Source: Pseudomonas azotoformans (GTDB lineage: Bacteria; Pseudomonadota; Gammaproteobacteria; Pseudomonadales; Pseudomonadaceae). Taken from it: 64,000 nt of DNA. This document shows, piece after piece, positions 16,632 to 24,338 of the stretch. The DNA is taken from positions 558,001 through 622,000 of the forward strand of contig NZ_LT629702.1 in NCBI RefSeq assembly GCF_900103345.1, written 5' to 3'. The translations under genes were made by a program, and so were the position numbers. Positions within the stretch are counted from its first letter, which is position 1. The number at the start of each line of letters is the position of its first letter. The notes beneath the pieces are model-generated. The model saw only the letters and a list, made by a program, of their open reading frames with translations. It did not search any database and was not told where the DNA came from.

Positions 16632-17507
16632 ATGAACTGGGACGATGCACGGGTATTCCTGGCGGTGTGCCGCGAGTCCACACTGCGGGGCGCTGCACGG
16701 GTGCTGGGCGTCGACCAGGCCACGGTAGGGCGCCGGGTCAACGCCTTGGAAAAGTCCTTGAACGCCACCTTGTTCCTGCGCACCTCCGAGGGCTACGCGC
16801 TCACTGCGGTCGGCGAAGCGGCGTTGCTTTCGGTGGAAAAAATGGAGCGCTCGGCCCTCGACCTGGAGCGCCAGATCCAGGGCCTGGATGACCGCCTGAC
16901 CGGCACCGTGCGGGTCAGCACCACCGACTCCCTGGCCATTGATTTCCTGATCCCGGCCATCGCCCGCCTGCACGACCAACACCCTGACGTGCGCGTGCAA
17001 CTGGACGCGTCCACACAGATCCTCAGCCTGGCCAAGCGTGAAGCCGATATCGCCGTGCGCAACCAGCGCCCGGATAACCCCGACCTGATCGCCCGGCGCA
17101 TTGCGCGCTGGCCGCTCGGTTTGTTTGCGTCCCAGGGCTACCTCGACCGCCACGGCGTGCCTGAGCCGGGCAGCCTGTTCGAAGGCCATGACCTGGTGGT
17201 CTACCAACCTCACCTGCAAAGTCAGAAGGACATGACCCTGGTCTCCGAACCCTTGGGCCGTGGACGCATTGTCGCGGCCTTGAGCTCCAGCCTGCTGGTG
17301 CGCCGCTCCATCGCTGCCGGCATCGGCATCGGTGAAATCCCGGTGTGCACCGGTGAGCGCGACGGGTTGGTGCGCCTGTGGCCGGAGCGCACGCGGCCAC
17401 TGCCGTACGACGTGTGGCTGGTGACCCACGCCGATCTGCGCCACACCGCACGGGTGCGCGCGGTGATCGAGGAGATTGTCGCGGCGTTTGCCGGCACGGG
17501 GGAGTGA
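16632..17507 (+). CDS. LysR-family transcriptional regulator
   Basis: The protein has 291 residues. The N-terminal winged helix-turn-helix reads R-V-F-L-A-V-C-R-E-S-T-L-R-G-A-A-R-V-L-G-V-D-Q-A-T-V. The rest is the LysR effector domain. ATG 16632 sits just after GGAGGAGG; the earlier GTG 16620 is less likely. It is divergent from the quinone reductase and may control it. The effector is unknown. Confidence 0.92.
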   Translation: MNWDDARVFLAVCRESTLRGAARVLGVDQATVGRRVNALEKSLNATLFLRTSEGYALTAVGEAALLSVEKMERSALDLERQIQGLDDRLTGTVRVSTTDSLAIDFLIPAIARLHDQHPDVRVQLDASTQILSLAKREADIAVRNQRPDNPDLIARRIARWPLGLFASQGYLDRHGVPEPGSLFEGHDLVVYQPHLQSQKDMTLVSEPLGRGRIVAALSSSLLVRRSIAAGIGIGEIPVCTGERDGLVRLWPERTRPLPYDVWLVTHADLRHTARVRAVIEEIVAAFAGTGE

Positions 17508-17584
17508 GGTCAGCACAGGCTTGCAAGCGCTTAGGTGGCTCGGTCGACACAATCGACCTTTGTGGCAATCAACTGAGAGCACGT

Positions 17585-17974
17585 ATGAACGAATCGACGC
17601 GTCAGGACCTGGGACTATTGTTTCTGCGGATCAGCGGGGCGCTGTTCCTGCTGTGGGTGCATGGCTTGCCCAAGCTGCTCAACTACAGCGAGCAATTGAA
17701 GCTGATCGAAGACCCGTTTCACCTGGGGGCGAACATCACGTTGCTGCTGGCGATTTTCGCTGAAGTGCTGTGCCCGCTGCTGATCGTTGCCGGGGTGCTG
17801 GTGCGCCTGGCATGCCTGCCGATCCTGGCGGTGCTGTTGATCGCCCTGTTGGTGGTACACCCGGAGTGGACGCTGTTCGAAGGGCAGTTCGGCTGGCTGC
17901 TGTTGATCATCTTCACCAGCTTATGGATCGCCGGGCCGGGTCGCCTGGCCCTGAGCAAAAAAAGTCCTCTGTAG
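17585..17974 (+). CDS. DoxX-family membrane protein
   Basis: The protein has 129 residues and four hydrophobic segments (about 10-25, 48-65, 70-88, 100-118). G-L-L-F-L-R-I-S-G-A-L-F-L-L-W-V-H-G-L-P-K-L and the following L-A-I-F-A-E-V-L-C match the DoxX/YphA pattern, a family linked to redox stress. Its stop codon TAG lies inside the start of the next REP element, so the repeat has formed the gene end. Confidence 0.85.
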   Translation: MNESTRQDLGLLFLRISGALFLLWVHGLPKLLNYSEQLKLIEDPFHLGANITLLLAIFAEVLCPLLIVAGVLVRLACLPILAVLLIALLVVHPEWTLFEGQFGWLLLIIFTSLWIAGPGRLALSKKSPL

Positions 17975-18070
17975 GAGCGAGCTTGCTCGCGAAAATCTTG
18001 AACGATGACGCGGTCAATCTGGTTTCCCGCGTCATCGTTGACGACCTTCACAAGCAAGCTCGCTCCTACA
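17970..18070. repeat. REP-like palindrome pair, second sequence family
   Basis: TGTAGGAGCGAGCTTG is mirrored by CAAGCTCGCTCCTACA about 70 bases on. Inside, GATGACGCGGTC and the later GCGTCATCGTTGACG give a second inverted pair. The sequence family differs from the GTGGGAGGGGG repeats. Confidence 0.8.
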
Positions 18071-18109
18071 GGCTGAGGGCCCTATGAATCCACCAAAGGA
18101 GAGGATGTT

Positions 18110-18928
18110 TCAGCGGTTCAGGAACGCCAGCAGGTCTTCATTCAACTGCTGCGCATGGGTCACGGCGAACCCGTGGGGCGCGTCCTTGTAGACTTTCAGT
18201 TCAGCGCCCTTGATCGAGGCGGCCGCCACTTTACCGGTGGTTTCGAACGGTACGATCTGGTCGCCGTCACCGTGGATCACCAGGGTCGGTACGTCGATTT
18301 TGGTCATGTCCGGGCGGAAGTCGGTTTCGGAGAACGCGGTGACGCAATCCACGGTCGACTTGAGGGATGCCAGCATGGCCACTTGCAGGGTCTGGGTCAG
18401 CACACCGTCAGAGACCTTCTGGCCCTGGTTGATGCCGAAGAACGGCGTGTTGAAATCGCTGATGAATTGCGCACGGTCCTTCAACAGTCCGGCCTTGATG
18501 CCATCGAACACTTCAGTCGGCACGCCTTGTGGGTAGTCCGGTTTCTGGCCGAACAACGGTGTCACTGCACCCAGCAGCACCAGGCCGGCCACGTGCGCGC
18601 TGCCGTGGCGTGCAATGTAGCGAGCCACGTCGCCACCGCCCATGGAGAAGCCCACCAGGGTCACGTCCTTGAGGTCCAGGTGTTCGATCAACTGGGCGAT
18701 ATCGTCGGCGAAGGTGTTGTAGTCGTTGCCGGTCCACGGCTGGTCCGAGCGGCCGAACCCACGGCGGTCAAAGGCGATGGTGCGAAAGCCGCGGCTGCTC
18801 AGGTATTCCATCTGGTATTCCCACATGTCGGCGTCCAGCGGCCAGCCGTGGCTGAACAACACGGGCTTACCGCTGCCCCAGTCCTTGAAGTAGATCTGGG
18901 TACCGTCTTTGGCAACGAATGTGCTCAT
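18110..18928 (-). CDS. Alpha/beta hydrolase of the arylesterase / non-heme chloroperoxidase group
   Basis: The protein has 272 residues from ATG 18928. Catalytic residues are Ser95 in G-F-S-M-G-G, the aspartate in H-G-D-G-D-Q-I-V-P and the histidine in D-A-P-H-G-F. The oxyanion stretch S-H-G-W-P-L-D-A-D-M-W is typical of cofactor-free haloperoxidases such as the P. fluorescens aryl esterase. These act mainly as esterases or perhydrolases. No signal peptide is seen, so it should be cytosolic. Confidence 0.92.
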   Translation of the reverse strand: MSTFVAKDGTQIYFKDWGSGKPVLFSHGWPLDADMWEYQMEYLSSRGFRTIAFDRRGFGRSDQPWTGNDYNTFADDIAQLIEHLDLKDVTLVGFSMGGGDVARYIARHGSAHVAGLVLLGAVTPLFGQKPDYPQGVPTEVFDGIKAGLLKDRAQFISDFNTPFFGINQGQKVSDGVLTQTLQVAMLASLKSTVDCVTAFSETDFRPDMTKIDVPTLVIHGDGDQIVPFETTGKVAAASIKGAELKVYKDAPHGFAVTHAQQLNEDLLAFLNR

Positions 18929-19077
18929 GGAAAACTCCTGTGATAGGGGGGCAAAACAGCTCAGGCACACTATTGCGATAAACCGGACGAAGGGCTTGTA
19001 CGCCTGTGCTCGGTTGAACGGTTGAGCGTCTATGCTGGTCCACTGACTTCTACCGTCAGATCACACAGGTGAACGAA

Positions 19078-20145
19078 ATGGCCAAGACTCACAGCTACGC
19101 CGCCCAGAACGCCAAGGATTCCCTCAAGCCCTACACCTTTGAGCGCCGTGCGCCGGGGGCTGATGACGTGCAGATCGACATCCTCTACTGCGGGGTCTGT
19201 CACTCCGACCTGCACACCGTGCGCAACGAGTGGAACAACACCCTTTACCCGTCCGTGCCCGGCCACGAAATCGTCGGCCGTGTCACGGCGGTCGGCGCCA
19301 ATGTGCAGCAGTTCAAGGTTGGTGACCTGGCCGGTGTCGGCTGCATGGTCGACAGCTGCCAACACTGTGCGTCCTGCGCCGAGGGCGAGGAGCAGTACTG
19401 CGAGAACGGCTTTACCGGCACTTACAACGGCCCGGTGTTCGGCGGTGAAAACACCTTCGGCGGCTACTCGGACAGCATCGTGGTCAAGGAAAAGTTCGTG
19501 CTGCGCATCTCCCACGATGAAGCCAACCTGGCAGCCGTGGCGCCGTTGCTGTGCGCCGGCATCACGACCTATTCGCCGCTGCATCACTGGAAGGTCGGCC
19601 CCGGCAAGAAGGTCGGAGTGGTCGGCCTGGGTGGCCTGGGCCATATGGCGGTGAAGATCGCCCATGCCATGGGCGCCCATGTGACGCTGTTCACCACCTC
19701 ACCAAACAAGCGCGAAGACGGCCTGCGCCTGGGCGCCGACCAGGTGGTGGTGTCGAAGAACCCGGACGAAATGGCCAAGGTCGCCAACAGCCTGGACTTC
19801 ATCCTCAACACGGTTGCCGCGCCGCACAATCTCGATGCGTTCCTTAACTTGCTCAAGCGTGACGGCACCATGACCCTGGTCGGCGCGCCCGACAGCCCGC
19901 ATCCGTCGCCCACGGTATTCAACCTGATCTTCAAGCGCCGCAGCCTGGCCGGCTCGTTGATCGGCGGCATCCAGGAGACTCAGGACATGCTCGACTTCTG
20001 CGCGAGACACGGGATTGTCTCGGACATCGAAATGATCGACATCCAGGGCATCAACGAGGCGTACGAACGGATGCTCAAGGGCGATGTGAAGTATCGGTTC
20101 GTGATCGATATGGACAGCTTGAAAAAAGAAAGCCAGGCGGCTTGA
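19078..20145 (+). CDS. yahK: YahK-like NADPH-dependent aldehyde reductase (zinc alcohol dehydrogenase)
   Basis: The protein has 355 residues. The catalytic zinc motif is C-G-V-C-H-S-D...P-G-H-E. The structural zinc cysteines are C-Q-H-C-A-S-C-A-E-G-E-E-Q-Y-C. The NADP fold is V-G-L-G-G-L-G-H. It follows E. coli YahK closely by eye in blocks such as L-L-C-A-G-I-T-T-Y-S-P-L and R-M-L-K-G-D-V-K-Y-R-F-V-I-D. The family reduces a wide range of aldehydes. Confidence 0.93.
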   Translation: MAKTHSYAAQNAKDSLKPYTFERRAPGADDVQIDILYCGVCHSDLHTVRNEWNNTLYPSVPGHEIVGRVTAVGANVQQFKVGDLAGVGCMVDSCQHCASCAEGEEQYCENGFTGTYNGPVFGGENTFGGYSDSIVVKEKFVLRISHDEANLAAVAPLLCAGITTYSPLHHWKVGPGKKVGVVGLGGLGHMAVKIAHAMGAHVTLFTTSPNKREDGLRLGADQVVVSKNPDEMAKVANSLDFILNTVAAPHNLDAFLNLLKRDGTMTLVGAPDSPHPSPTVFNLIFKRRSLAGSLIGGIQETQDMLDFCARHGIVSDIEMIDIQGINEAYERMLKGDVKYRFVIDMDSLKKESQAA

Positions 20146-20176
20146 AATGCATTCTCCAAACCGCTGTAGAACCCCA

Positions 20177-20263
20177 GTGGGAGGGGGCTTGCCCCCGAAA
20201 GCAGTAGGACAGTCACCGCGTCATTGACTGACCCGCCGCTATCGGGGGCGAGCCCCCTCCCAC
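20177..20263. repeat. Paired REP-like palindrome (copy 3)
   Basis: GTGGGAGGGGGCTTGCCCCC and GGGGGCGAGCCCCCTCCCAC face each other between the convergent yahK and mntP genes. One arm has a single A-to-G change from the consensus. Confidence 0.85.
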
Positions 20264-20278
20264 ATTGGTTTGCGGTGC

Positions 20279-20842
20279 CTAGACCGAGAGGTGCTCGTAC
20301 AGAATTGTCGCCCCCACCAGCATCAGCACCACACCACCGACCATCTCCGCACGCTTGCCCACCACCGTTCCCAGCACTCGGCCAAGCATCATCCCGATCG
20401 TCACCATGGTCATGGTCGCCAGGCCGATCGCCGCCGCCGCCACCAGGATGTTTACGTCTACGAACGCCAGGCCCACGCCGACCGCCAGCGCATCGATGCT
20501 GGTGGCGAAGGCCGTGACGGCTAGGATCATGAACGAGTGCTGGGTCGGTTTCTCCGCTTCTTCATCATCGGCTTTGAGCCCGTTCCAGATCATGTGCAGC
20601 CCCAGCCCGACCAACAGGGTAAACGCGATCCAGTGGTCCCAGTCTTCCACCCAGCGCGTGGCAGCATGGCCGATGGCCCAGCCGATCATCGGCGTGATGG
20701 CTTCGATCACACCAAAGATCAGGCCGGCGCGAAGGGCTTCGGTGAGGCGCGGTTTGTGCAGGCTGGAGCCTTTGCCGATGGCCGCCGCAAAGGCGTCCGT
20801 GGACATGGCCAGGGCGAGAAGAATCAGGGAAATGGGGTTCAC
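20279..20842 (-). CDS. mntP: MntP manganese efflux pump
   Basis: The membrane protein has 187 residues and six hydrophobic segments. The paired family motifs [14 protein letters not shown] (near residue 12) and [12 protein letters not shown] (near 115) supply the conserved aspartates for Mn2+ export. I chose the GTG start at 20842: it gives the standard N-P-I-S-L N-terminus, and CTTCC at 20850-20854 on the plus strand is a GGAAG ribosome site seven bases away. A manganese riboswitch lies in its leader. Confidence 0.95.
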   Translation of the reverse strand: MNPISLILLALAMSTDAFAAAIGKGSSLHKPRLTEALRAGLIFGVIEAITPMIGWAIGHAATRWVEDWDHWIAFTLLVGLGLHMIWNGLKADDEEAEKPTQHSFMILAVTAFATSIDALAVGVGLAFVDVNILVAAAAIGLATMTMVTIGMMLGRVLGTVVGKRAEMVGGVVLMLVGATILYEHLSV

Positions 20843-20854
20843 GGTAAGGCTTCC

Positions 20855-20896
20855 AGTCGGGCTATGGGACACAACGACACTCCCACGCGCCCGACT
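20855..20896 (-). promoter_or_regulatory. mntP: Expression platform of the mntP riboswitch
   Basis: On the minus strand AGTCGGGC (20896-20889) pairs perfectly with GCCCGACT (20862-20855), which ends exactly where the GGAAG ribosome site begins. A competing stem, CGACAC-c-TCC (from 20917) with GGAGTGTCG (to about 20875), uses aptamer-proximal bases. The layout fits translational control by masking of the ribosome site. Confidence 0.6.
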
Positions 20897-20911
20897 TCAG
20901 GCATGGAGGTG

Positions 20912-21018
20912 TCGCTGGTCTCACCAACCGAAAAAACGGTGTTCGCACCACGGCAGGTTGCCGAATATGTTGATACGAACGCTTCCAACAGGGTCAGAAG
21001 CCGGTTACTCCCCAACGA
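20912..21018 (-). ncRNA. yybP-ykoY manganese riboswitch aptamer (leader of mntP)
   Basis: Read on the minus strand, the leader has the family hallmark G-G-G-G-A-G-U-A near its 5' end (complement of 21001-21013) and U-C-A-A-C-A-U-A-U-U-C-G further in. It ends G-G-U-U-G-G-U-G-A-G-A-C-C-A-G-C-G-A. The closing stem is UCGUUGG (21018-21012) with CCAGCGA (20918-20912), seven pairs including one G-U. It stands directly upstream of mntP, the usual partner of this motif, so Mn2+ should switch expression on. Confidence 0.88.
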
Positions 21019-21067
21019 GAGGGGGGGGATTTTAGGCGAGCAGATATGAAAATTGTGTCAAACGGCC

Positions 21068-21201
21068 TGTGGCGAGCGGGCTTGCCCCGCGTTGGGTTGC
21101 GAAGCGACCCTGGAAGGAGGAATGCGGTGAATCAGGCCCGCTCCGGGCGCTGGTTTTGGGGCTGCTGCGTAGCCCAACGCGGGGCAAGCCCGCTCGCCAC
21201 A
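21068..21201. repeat. Long-armed inverted repeat (REP-like, third family)
   Basis: TGTGGCGAGCGGGCTTGCCC...GTTGGG at the left is mirrored by CCCAAC...GGGCAAGCCCGCTCGCCACA at the right, arms of about 29 bases. The core is variable. A related left arm occurs at 48569 inside the large palindromic element in the hxc operon. Confidence 0.85.
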
Positions 21202-21235
21202 GGGGGCTTATCGCCCGTTTTGAAAGGGTTGGCCC

Positions 21236-21547
21236 TCAGGGCCGCTGCGGCTTTACCGACGTTCCGAAGGTATTGCCCATGCGCACGCTGGTCGCCGCCG
21301 GGGTGGAAAGGCCCAGCGCATTCGGCGGGCGTTTTTCGATGGGGATGTTCTGCGCCTCGCGGTTCTTTTTGGCCGCTTTGGTCGCGTTGGTGTCGTTGCC
21401 CATCTGCTGGCTCAGGCAGCCATAGTCGGGCGCTTTGTAGCCATCCACGCTGACCTCGGCGCACGTGCCGGCGGAATTTTCGGCATGGGCCAGCAAGGGC
21501 AGGGTGGCGCACAGCAACAGGCTGGCAAGGGTCGGCAAGGTTTTCAT
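21236..21547 (-). CDS. Small secreted protein of unknown function
   Basis: The protein has 103 residues. Residues 1-22 are a clear Sec signal peptide ending A-H-A. The mature part has two cysteines (C-A-E-V and Y-G-C-L-S) and a charged segment, and no domain I recognise. It is expected in the periplasm or outside the cell. It diverges from the vreA-like gene. Confidence 0.75.
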   Translation of the reverse strand: MKTLPTLASLLLCATLPLLAHAENSAGTCAEVSVDGYKAPDYGCLSQQMGNDTNATKAAKKNREAQNIPIEKRPPNALGLSTPAATSVRMGNTFGTSVKPQRP

Positions 21548-21748
21548 CGGGCCTCCTGGCAGGCCCGAAGGAGTGGGCCGGTATGGCTTGGAAGTCTAGT
21601 GCAGCGGGCCTCTCATCACCGTGATGTTTTTTTTGCTATCACCGTAACATCAGGTTCATAAACTGGCCTCAGGATGACGGTTTTCTAGGGCGCGTCGGCC
21701 GTGCAGCGATGCAGAACAGGGGGTGAACACGGAGCCTGGAGGCGCGTC

Positions 21749-22408
21749 ATGTGCGCCCTGGTCTTGCTGTTGCTGCTGGCTGGTGGACGCACGGCCCAGG
21801 CAGAGTCACCGCTGTTGTCGTTGAACCTGCCGGCCCAGGACCTGGAACACGCACTGCAAGCCTACAGCCGTGCCACCGGGATGGCGGTGCTGGTGGACCG
21901 AGAGTTGACGCGCGGGCGGCGCTCCATCGCCGTGCGCGGGCGCTTCACGGCGCAAGAAGCACTGGCGATATTGCTGACAGGGAGTGGCCTGATGGCCCGT
22001 TATGCACGCAGCGATGCGTTTACCTTGCAGACCCCGCAAGTCAGCCCGCCGCCCACGACGCGGGGTGCGGCGGCACGCAACGCTGCGCGGATCAACAACA
22101 GTTACGCGACGGCGTTGCAGCAAGCCATCGAGACCAGCCTGTGCCGCTCGCCGCTGACCCGGCCCGGCAGTTTTCGCGCGCTGGTGCAGGTGTGGGTCAA
22201 CCCGCAAGGGCTGATCGAACACAGCCGGTTGGTGAGTTCCACCGGCGATGAACAACGCGATGAAGCACTGGTGCGCGGCCTGGCAGCGGCGCGGGTTGAA
22301 CGCCCGGCGCCAAGCTCGTTGCGCCAACCGGTGACTTTACTTTTGATGCCTGACACAACAGGAACGCGCATGGAATGCACAGCAGCAAAAGGAGCCTCGG
22401 AGGGATGA
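21749..22408 (+). CDS. vreA: VreA-like signalling protein: STN domain plus TonB-like C-terminus
   Basis: The protein has 219 residues. A signal peptide (1-18, ending A-Q-A) is followed by a secretin/TonB N-terminal (STN) domain (~20-95, L-P-A-Q-D-L-E-H-A-L-Q-A-Y-S). A TonB-C-like domain follows (~125-205, V-Q-V-W-V-N-P-Q-G-L-I-E). It has no outer-membrane barrel, which is what distinguishes P. aeruginosa VreA from ordinary TonB receptors. ATG 21749 follows GGAGG. It overlaps the ECF sigma gene by four bases. Expected role: periplasmic signal input to the anti-sigma factor VreR. Confidence 0.82.
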   Translation: MCALVLLLLLAGGRTAQAESPLLSLNLPAQDLEHALQAYSRATGMAVLVDRELTRGRRSIAVRGRFTAQEALAILLTGSGLMARYARSDAFTLQTPQVSPPPTTRGAAARNAARINNSYATALQQAIETSLCRSPLTRPGSFRALVQVWVNPQGLIEHSRLVSSTGDEQRDEALVRGLAAARVERPAPSSLRQPVTLLLMPDTTGTRMECTAAKGASEG

Positions 22409-22950
22409 AAAATACCGGGCACAGTACGATGGTCAGCCTGTTCCTGGCCTCTTACGAAGACTTCAAGGTGCGGTTGCGCAAGCGCCTGGGCTCGGAGGAC
22501 CTGGCCAACGATGTGCTGCACGAAACCTACCTGCGCGTCGACCGCATGGACGTGCCGCCGAACCTGCAACAGCCCAATGCCTACCTGTACCGCATGGCCC
22601 TGAACATCGCCGCCGACCGCCGCCAGGCCGATGCGCGCCTGCTCACCGGCAGCGAGGTGGAAGAGTTGCTGCAAAGCGCCGACGAAGCCCAGGACCCCTC
22701 GCGGGTGGTGGGTGGCCAGAAAGAAATCCAATCTCTGGTCAAGGCGCTCTACGAATTGCCCGCGCGCCGGCGCAAGATCCTCATCGCCGCACGCCTGGAA
22801 GAGGCGCCACACCTGGAAATCTCCCAGCGGTTCGGCATCTCCACGCGTATGGTCGAAAAGGAAATCAAGGCCGCCCTGGGCCACTGTGCCAAACGCCTGG
22901 AAAGAAAAGTGATTCAGCGGTTCGGTCCCGGGGCCGGAAAACCGTCTTAG
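22405..22950 (+). CDS. vreI: VreI-like ECF sigma factor
   Basis: The protein has 181 residues. Region 2 is recognisable in D-L-A-N-D-V-L-H-E-T-Y-L-R-V and Y-L-Y-R-M-A-L-N-I-A-A-D. Region 4 is in L-P-A-R-R-R-K-I-L-I-A-A-R-L-E-E-A-P-H-L-E-I-S-Q-R-F-G-I-S. ATG 22405 overlaps the vreA stop (ATGA), so translation is coupled. In P. aeruginosa the homologue drives hxc and pdt genes with PhoB under phosphate shortage; both gene sets are present here downstream. Confidence 0.88.
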   Translation: MKNTGHSTMVSLFLASYEDFKVRLRKRLGSEDLANDVLHETYLRVDRMDVPPNLQQPNAYLYRMALNIAADRRQADARLLTGSEVEELLQSADEAQDPSRVVGGQKEIQSLVKALYELPARRRKILIAARLEEAPHLEISQRFGISTRMVEKEIKAALGHCAKRLERKVIQRFGPGAGKPS

Positions 22951-22987
22951 TGTCGAGTCCCTGATAAATCCGTGAGTACGTGCGCGC

Positions 22988-23914
22988 TTGAATATCTTTA
23001 GCCTCTCCACCGCCCGGCAGTCCGCCGCCAGCCCCCTGCACGATGAAGCCCGCGACTGGCTGCTCCTGCTGACCTCGGGCCGTGCCACCGTGGCCGATGC
23101 CAAGGCCCTCAAAGCCTGGTGCGCACAAAGCGCGGAACACGCCCAGGCCTTCGAGCACGCGAAGGTGCTATGGCAGCAACTGTCCCCGGCCCTTGATCAA
23201 GTGTCGCAGCCGCGCAGCTTTGGCCGGCGTGCCTTCCTCGGCGGCGCCATCGCCGCCTCGGCGGCCGTGGTGATGGTGCGCGTCGGTGTACCGGGTGGGT
23301 TTGCCGGGCTCACAGCGGACTATCGCACCGAAGTCGGTGAGCAGCGCCAGGTGCTGTTGAGCCAAGGGATCAGCCTGGAGCTCAACACCCAGACCCGCAT
23401 CAGCCGGGTGGGGCAGGGCATTGAACTGCTTGAAGGTGAAGTTGAAGTCCTCGCCCACGTTGCCCAACCGATCAAGGTGCAGGCCGGCGAAGGCTGGGTA
23501 AGTGCGGCGCAGGCGCGGTTCAACGTGCGGCACACCGATAGCACCGTGTGTGTCACCTGTATCGAAGGGTCGCTGTCGGTGGACGTTGCCGGCAACAGCG
23601 TGAGCCTGGGCAAAGGCCGGCAATTGACTTATAGCGCTGCCGGTTTCAGTGACGTGACGACCGTCGACACCCAGGCAGTCGTCGCCTGGCGTGAACAGGT
23701 GCTGGTGTTCAACAACGCCACGTTGGCGACGGTGGTGGACGAAATCAACCGTTATCGCCCGGGCATGCTGCTGCTGTTGAACAAGGAACTGGGCCAGCGC
23801 CGGGTTCAGGCACGCTTCAGTTTGCAGCAGTTGGCGGGCGTTGCGTTGTTGATCCGCGATGCGTACGGGGCCAAGTGCACGGAGTTGCCGGGTGGGGTGG
23901 TGTTGTTGAGTTGA
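22988..23914 (+). CDS. vreR: VreR-like FecR-type anti-sigma factor
   Basis: The protein has 308 residues. The N-terminal anti-sigma domain (A-R-D-W-L-L-L-L-T-S-G...) is cytoplasmic. It is followed by R-R-A-F-L-G-G-A-I-A-A-S-A-A-V-V-M at about residue 79, a membrane segment preceded by a twin-arginine motif. A periplasmic FecR domain and an STN-like C-terminal segment come after. The best start is TTG 22988; no ATG or GTG is in frame nearby and the ribosome site is weak. It should hold or activate VreI depending on the VreA signal. Confidence 0.88.
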   Translation: MNIFSLSTARQSAASPLHDEARDWLLLLTSGRATVADAKALKAWCAQSAEHAQAFEHAKVLWQQLSPALDQVSQPRSFGRRAFLGGAIAASAAVVMVRVGVPGGFAGLTADYRTEVGEQRQVLLSQGISLELNTQTRISRVGQGIELLEGEVEVLAHVAQPIKVQAGEGWVSAAQARFNVRHTDSTVCVTCIEGSLSVDVAGNSVSLGKGRQLTYSAAGFSDVTTVDTQAVVAWREQVLVFNNATLATVVDEINRYRPGMLLLLNKELGQRRVQARFSLQQLAGVALLIRDAYGAKCTELPGGVVLLS

Positions 23915-24338
23915 GAGGCTGCCGCTCGTCGGGCAACTTCAATTTTTACGATGTAAATGGGCCAGGCCCGAACGCTATTCTGCACTGGTCGCTTTCAGGT
24001 ATGCCCGTGTGCTTATGGGTTGAGCATCCGGTCTTTTTCCTCTGACAGATCTCCTTTCTTATCCTCTCTGAATTGTCTTTCTCGTTTGTAGGGGAAAGAA
24101 TTTTTAGCGTAAGAAAAAACCAGGAAATATGCGTTTCAAGTCTCACTTCCTATCCGGTTTCTTCCTTCGACTGACATTGTTCGGAAGCATCCGACAGTCC
24201 TCCAACGGCTGTGTGGCAGACAGGGCGACGCCCTCGAGAACGCCGAATTTTTTGTAACCTTTCCTGTTTTCCTTAAGCGTTTCAGCCTCGGCAGCATGGG
24301 TGCTCTTTCCATGTGAGTGCCTGCGTGAGGGTGAAGGG
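23915..24338. other. AT-rich intergenic stretch between vreR and tpsB
   Basis: No convincing gene is present in these 424 bases. Composition is richer in A and T than the neighbours, and there is a pyrimidine-rich run at 24035-24085. Promoters for tpsBA should lie here. I saw no clear Pho box pair and no perfect terminator. Confidence 0.5.
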
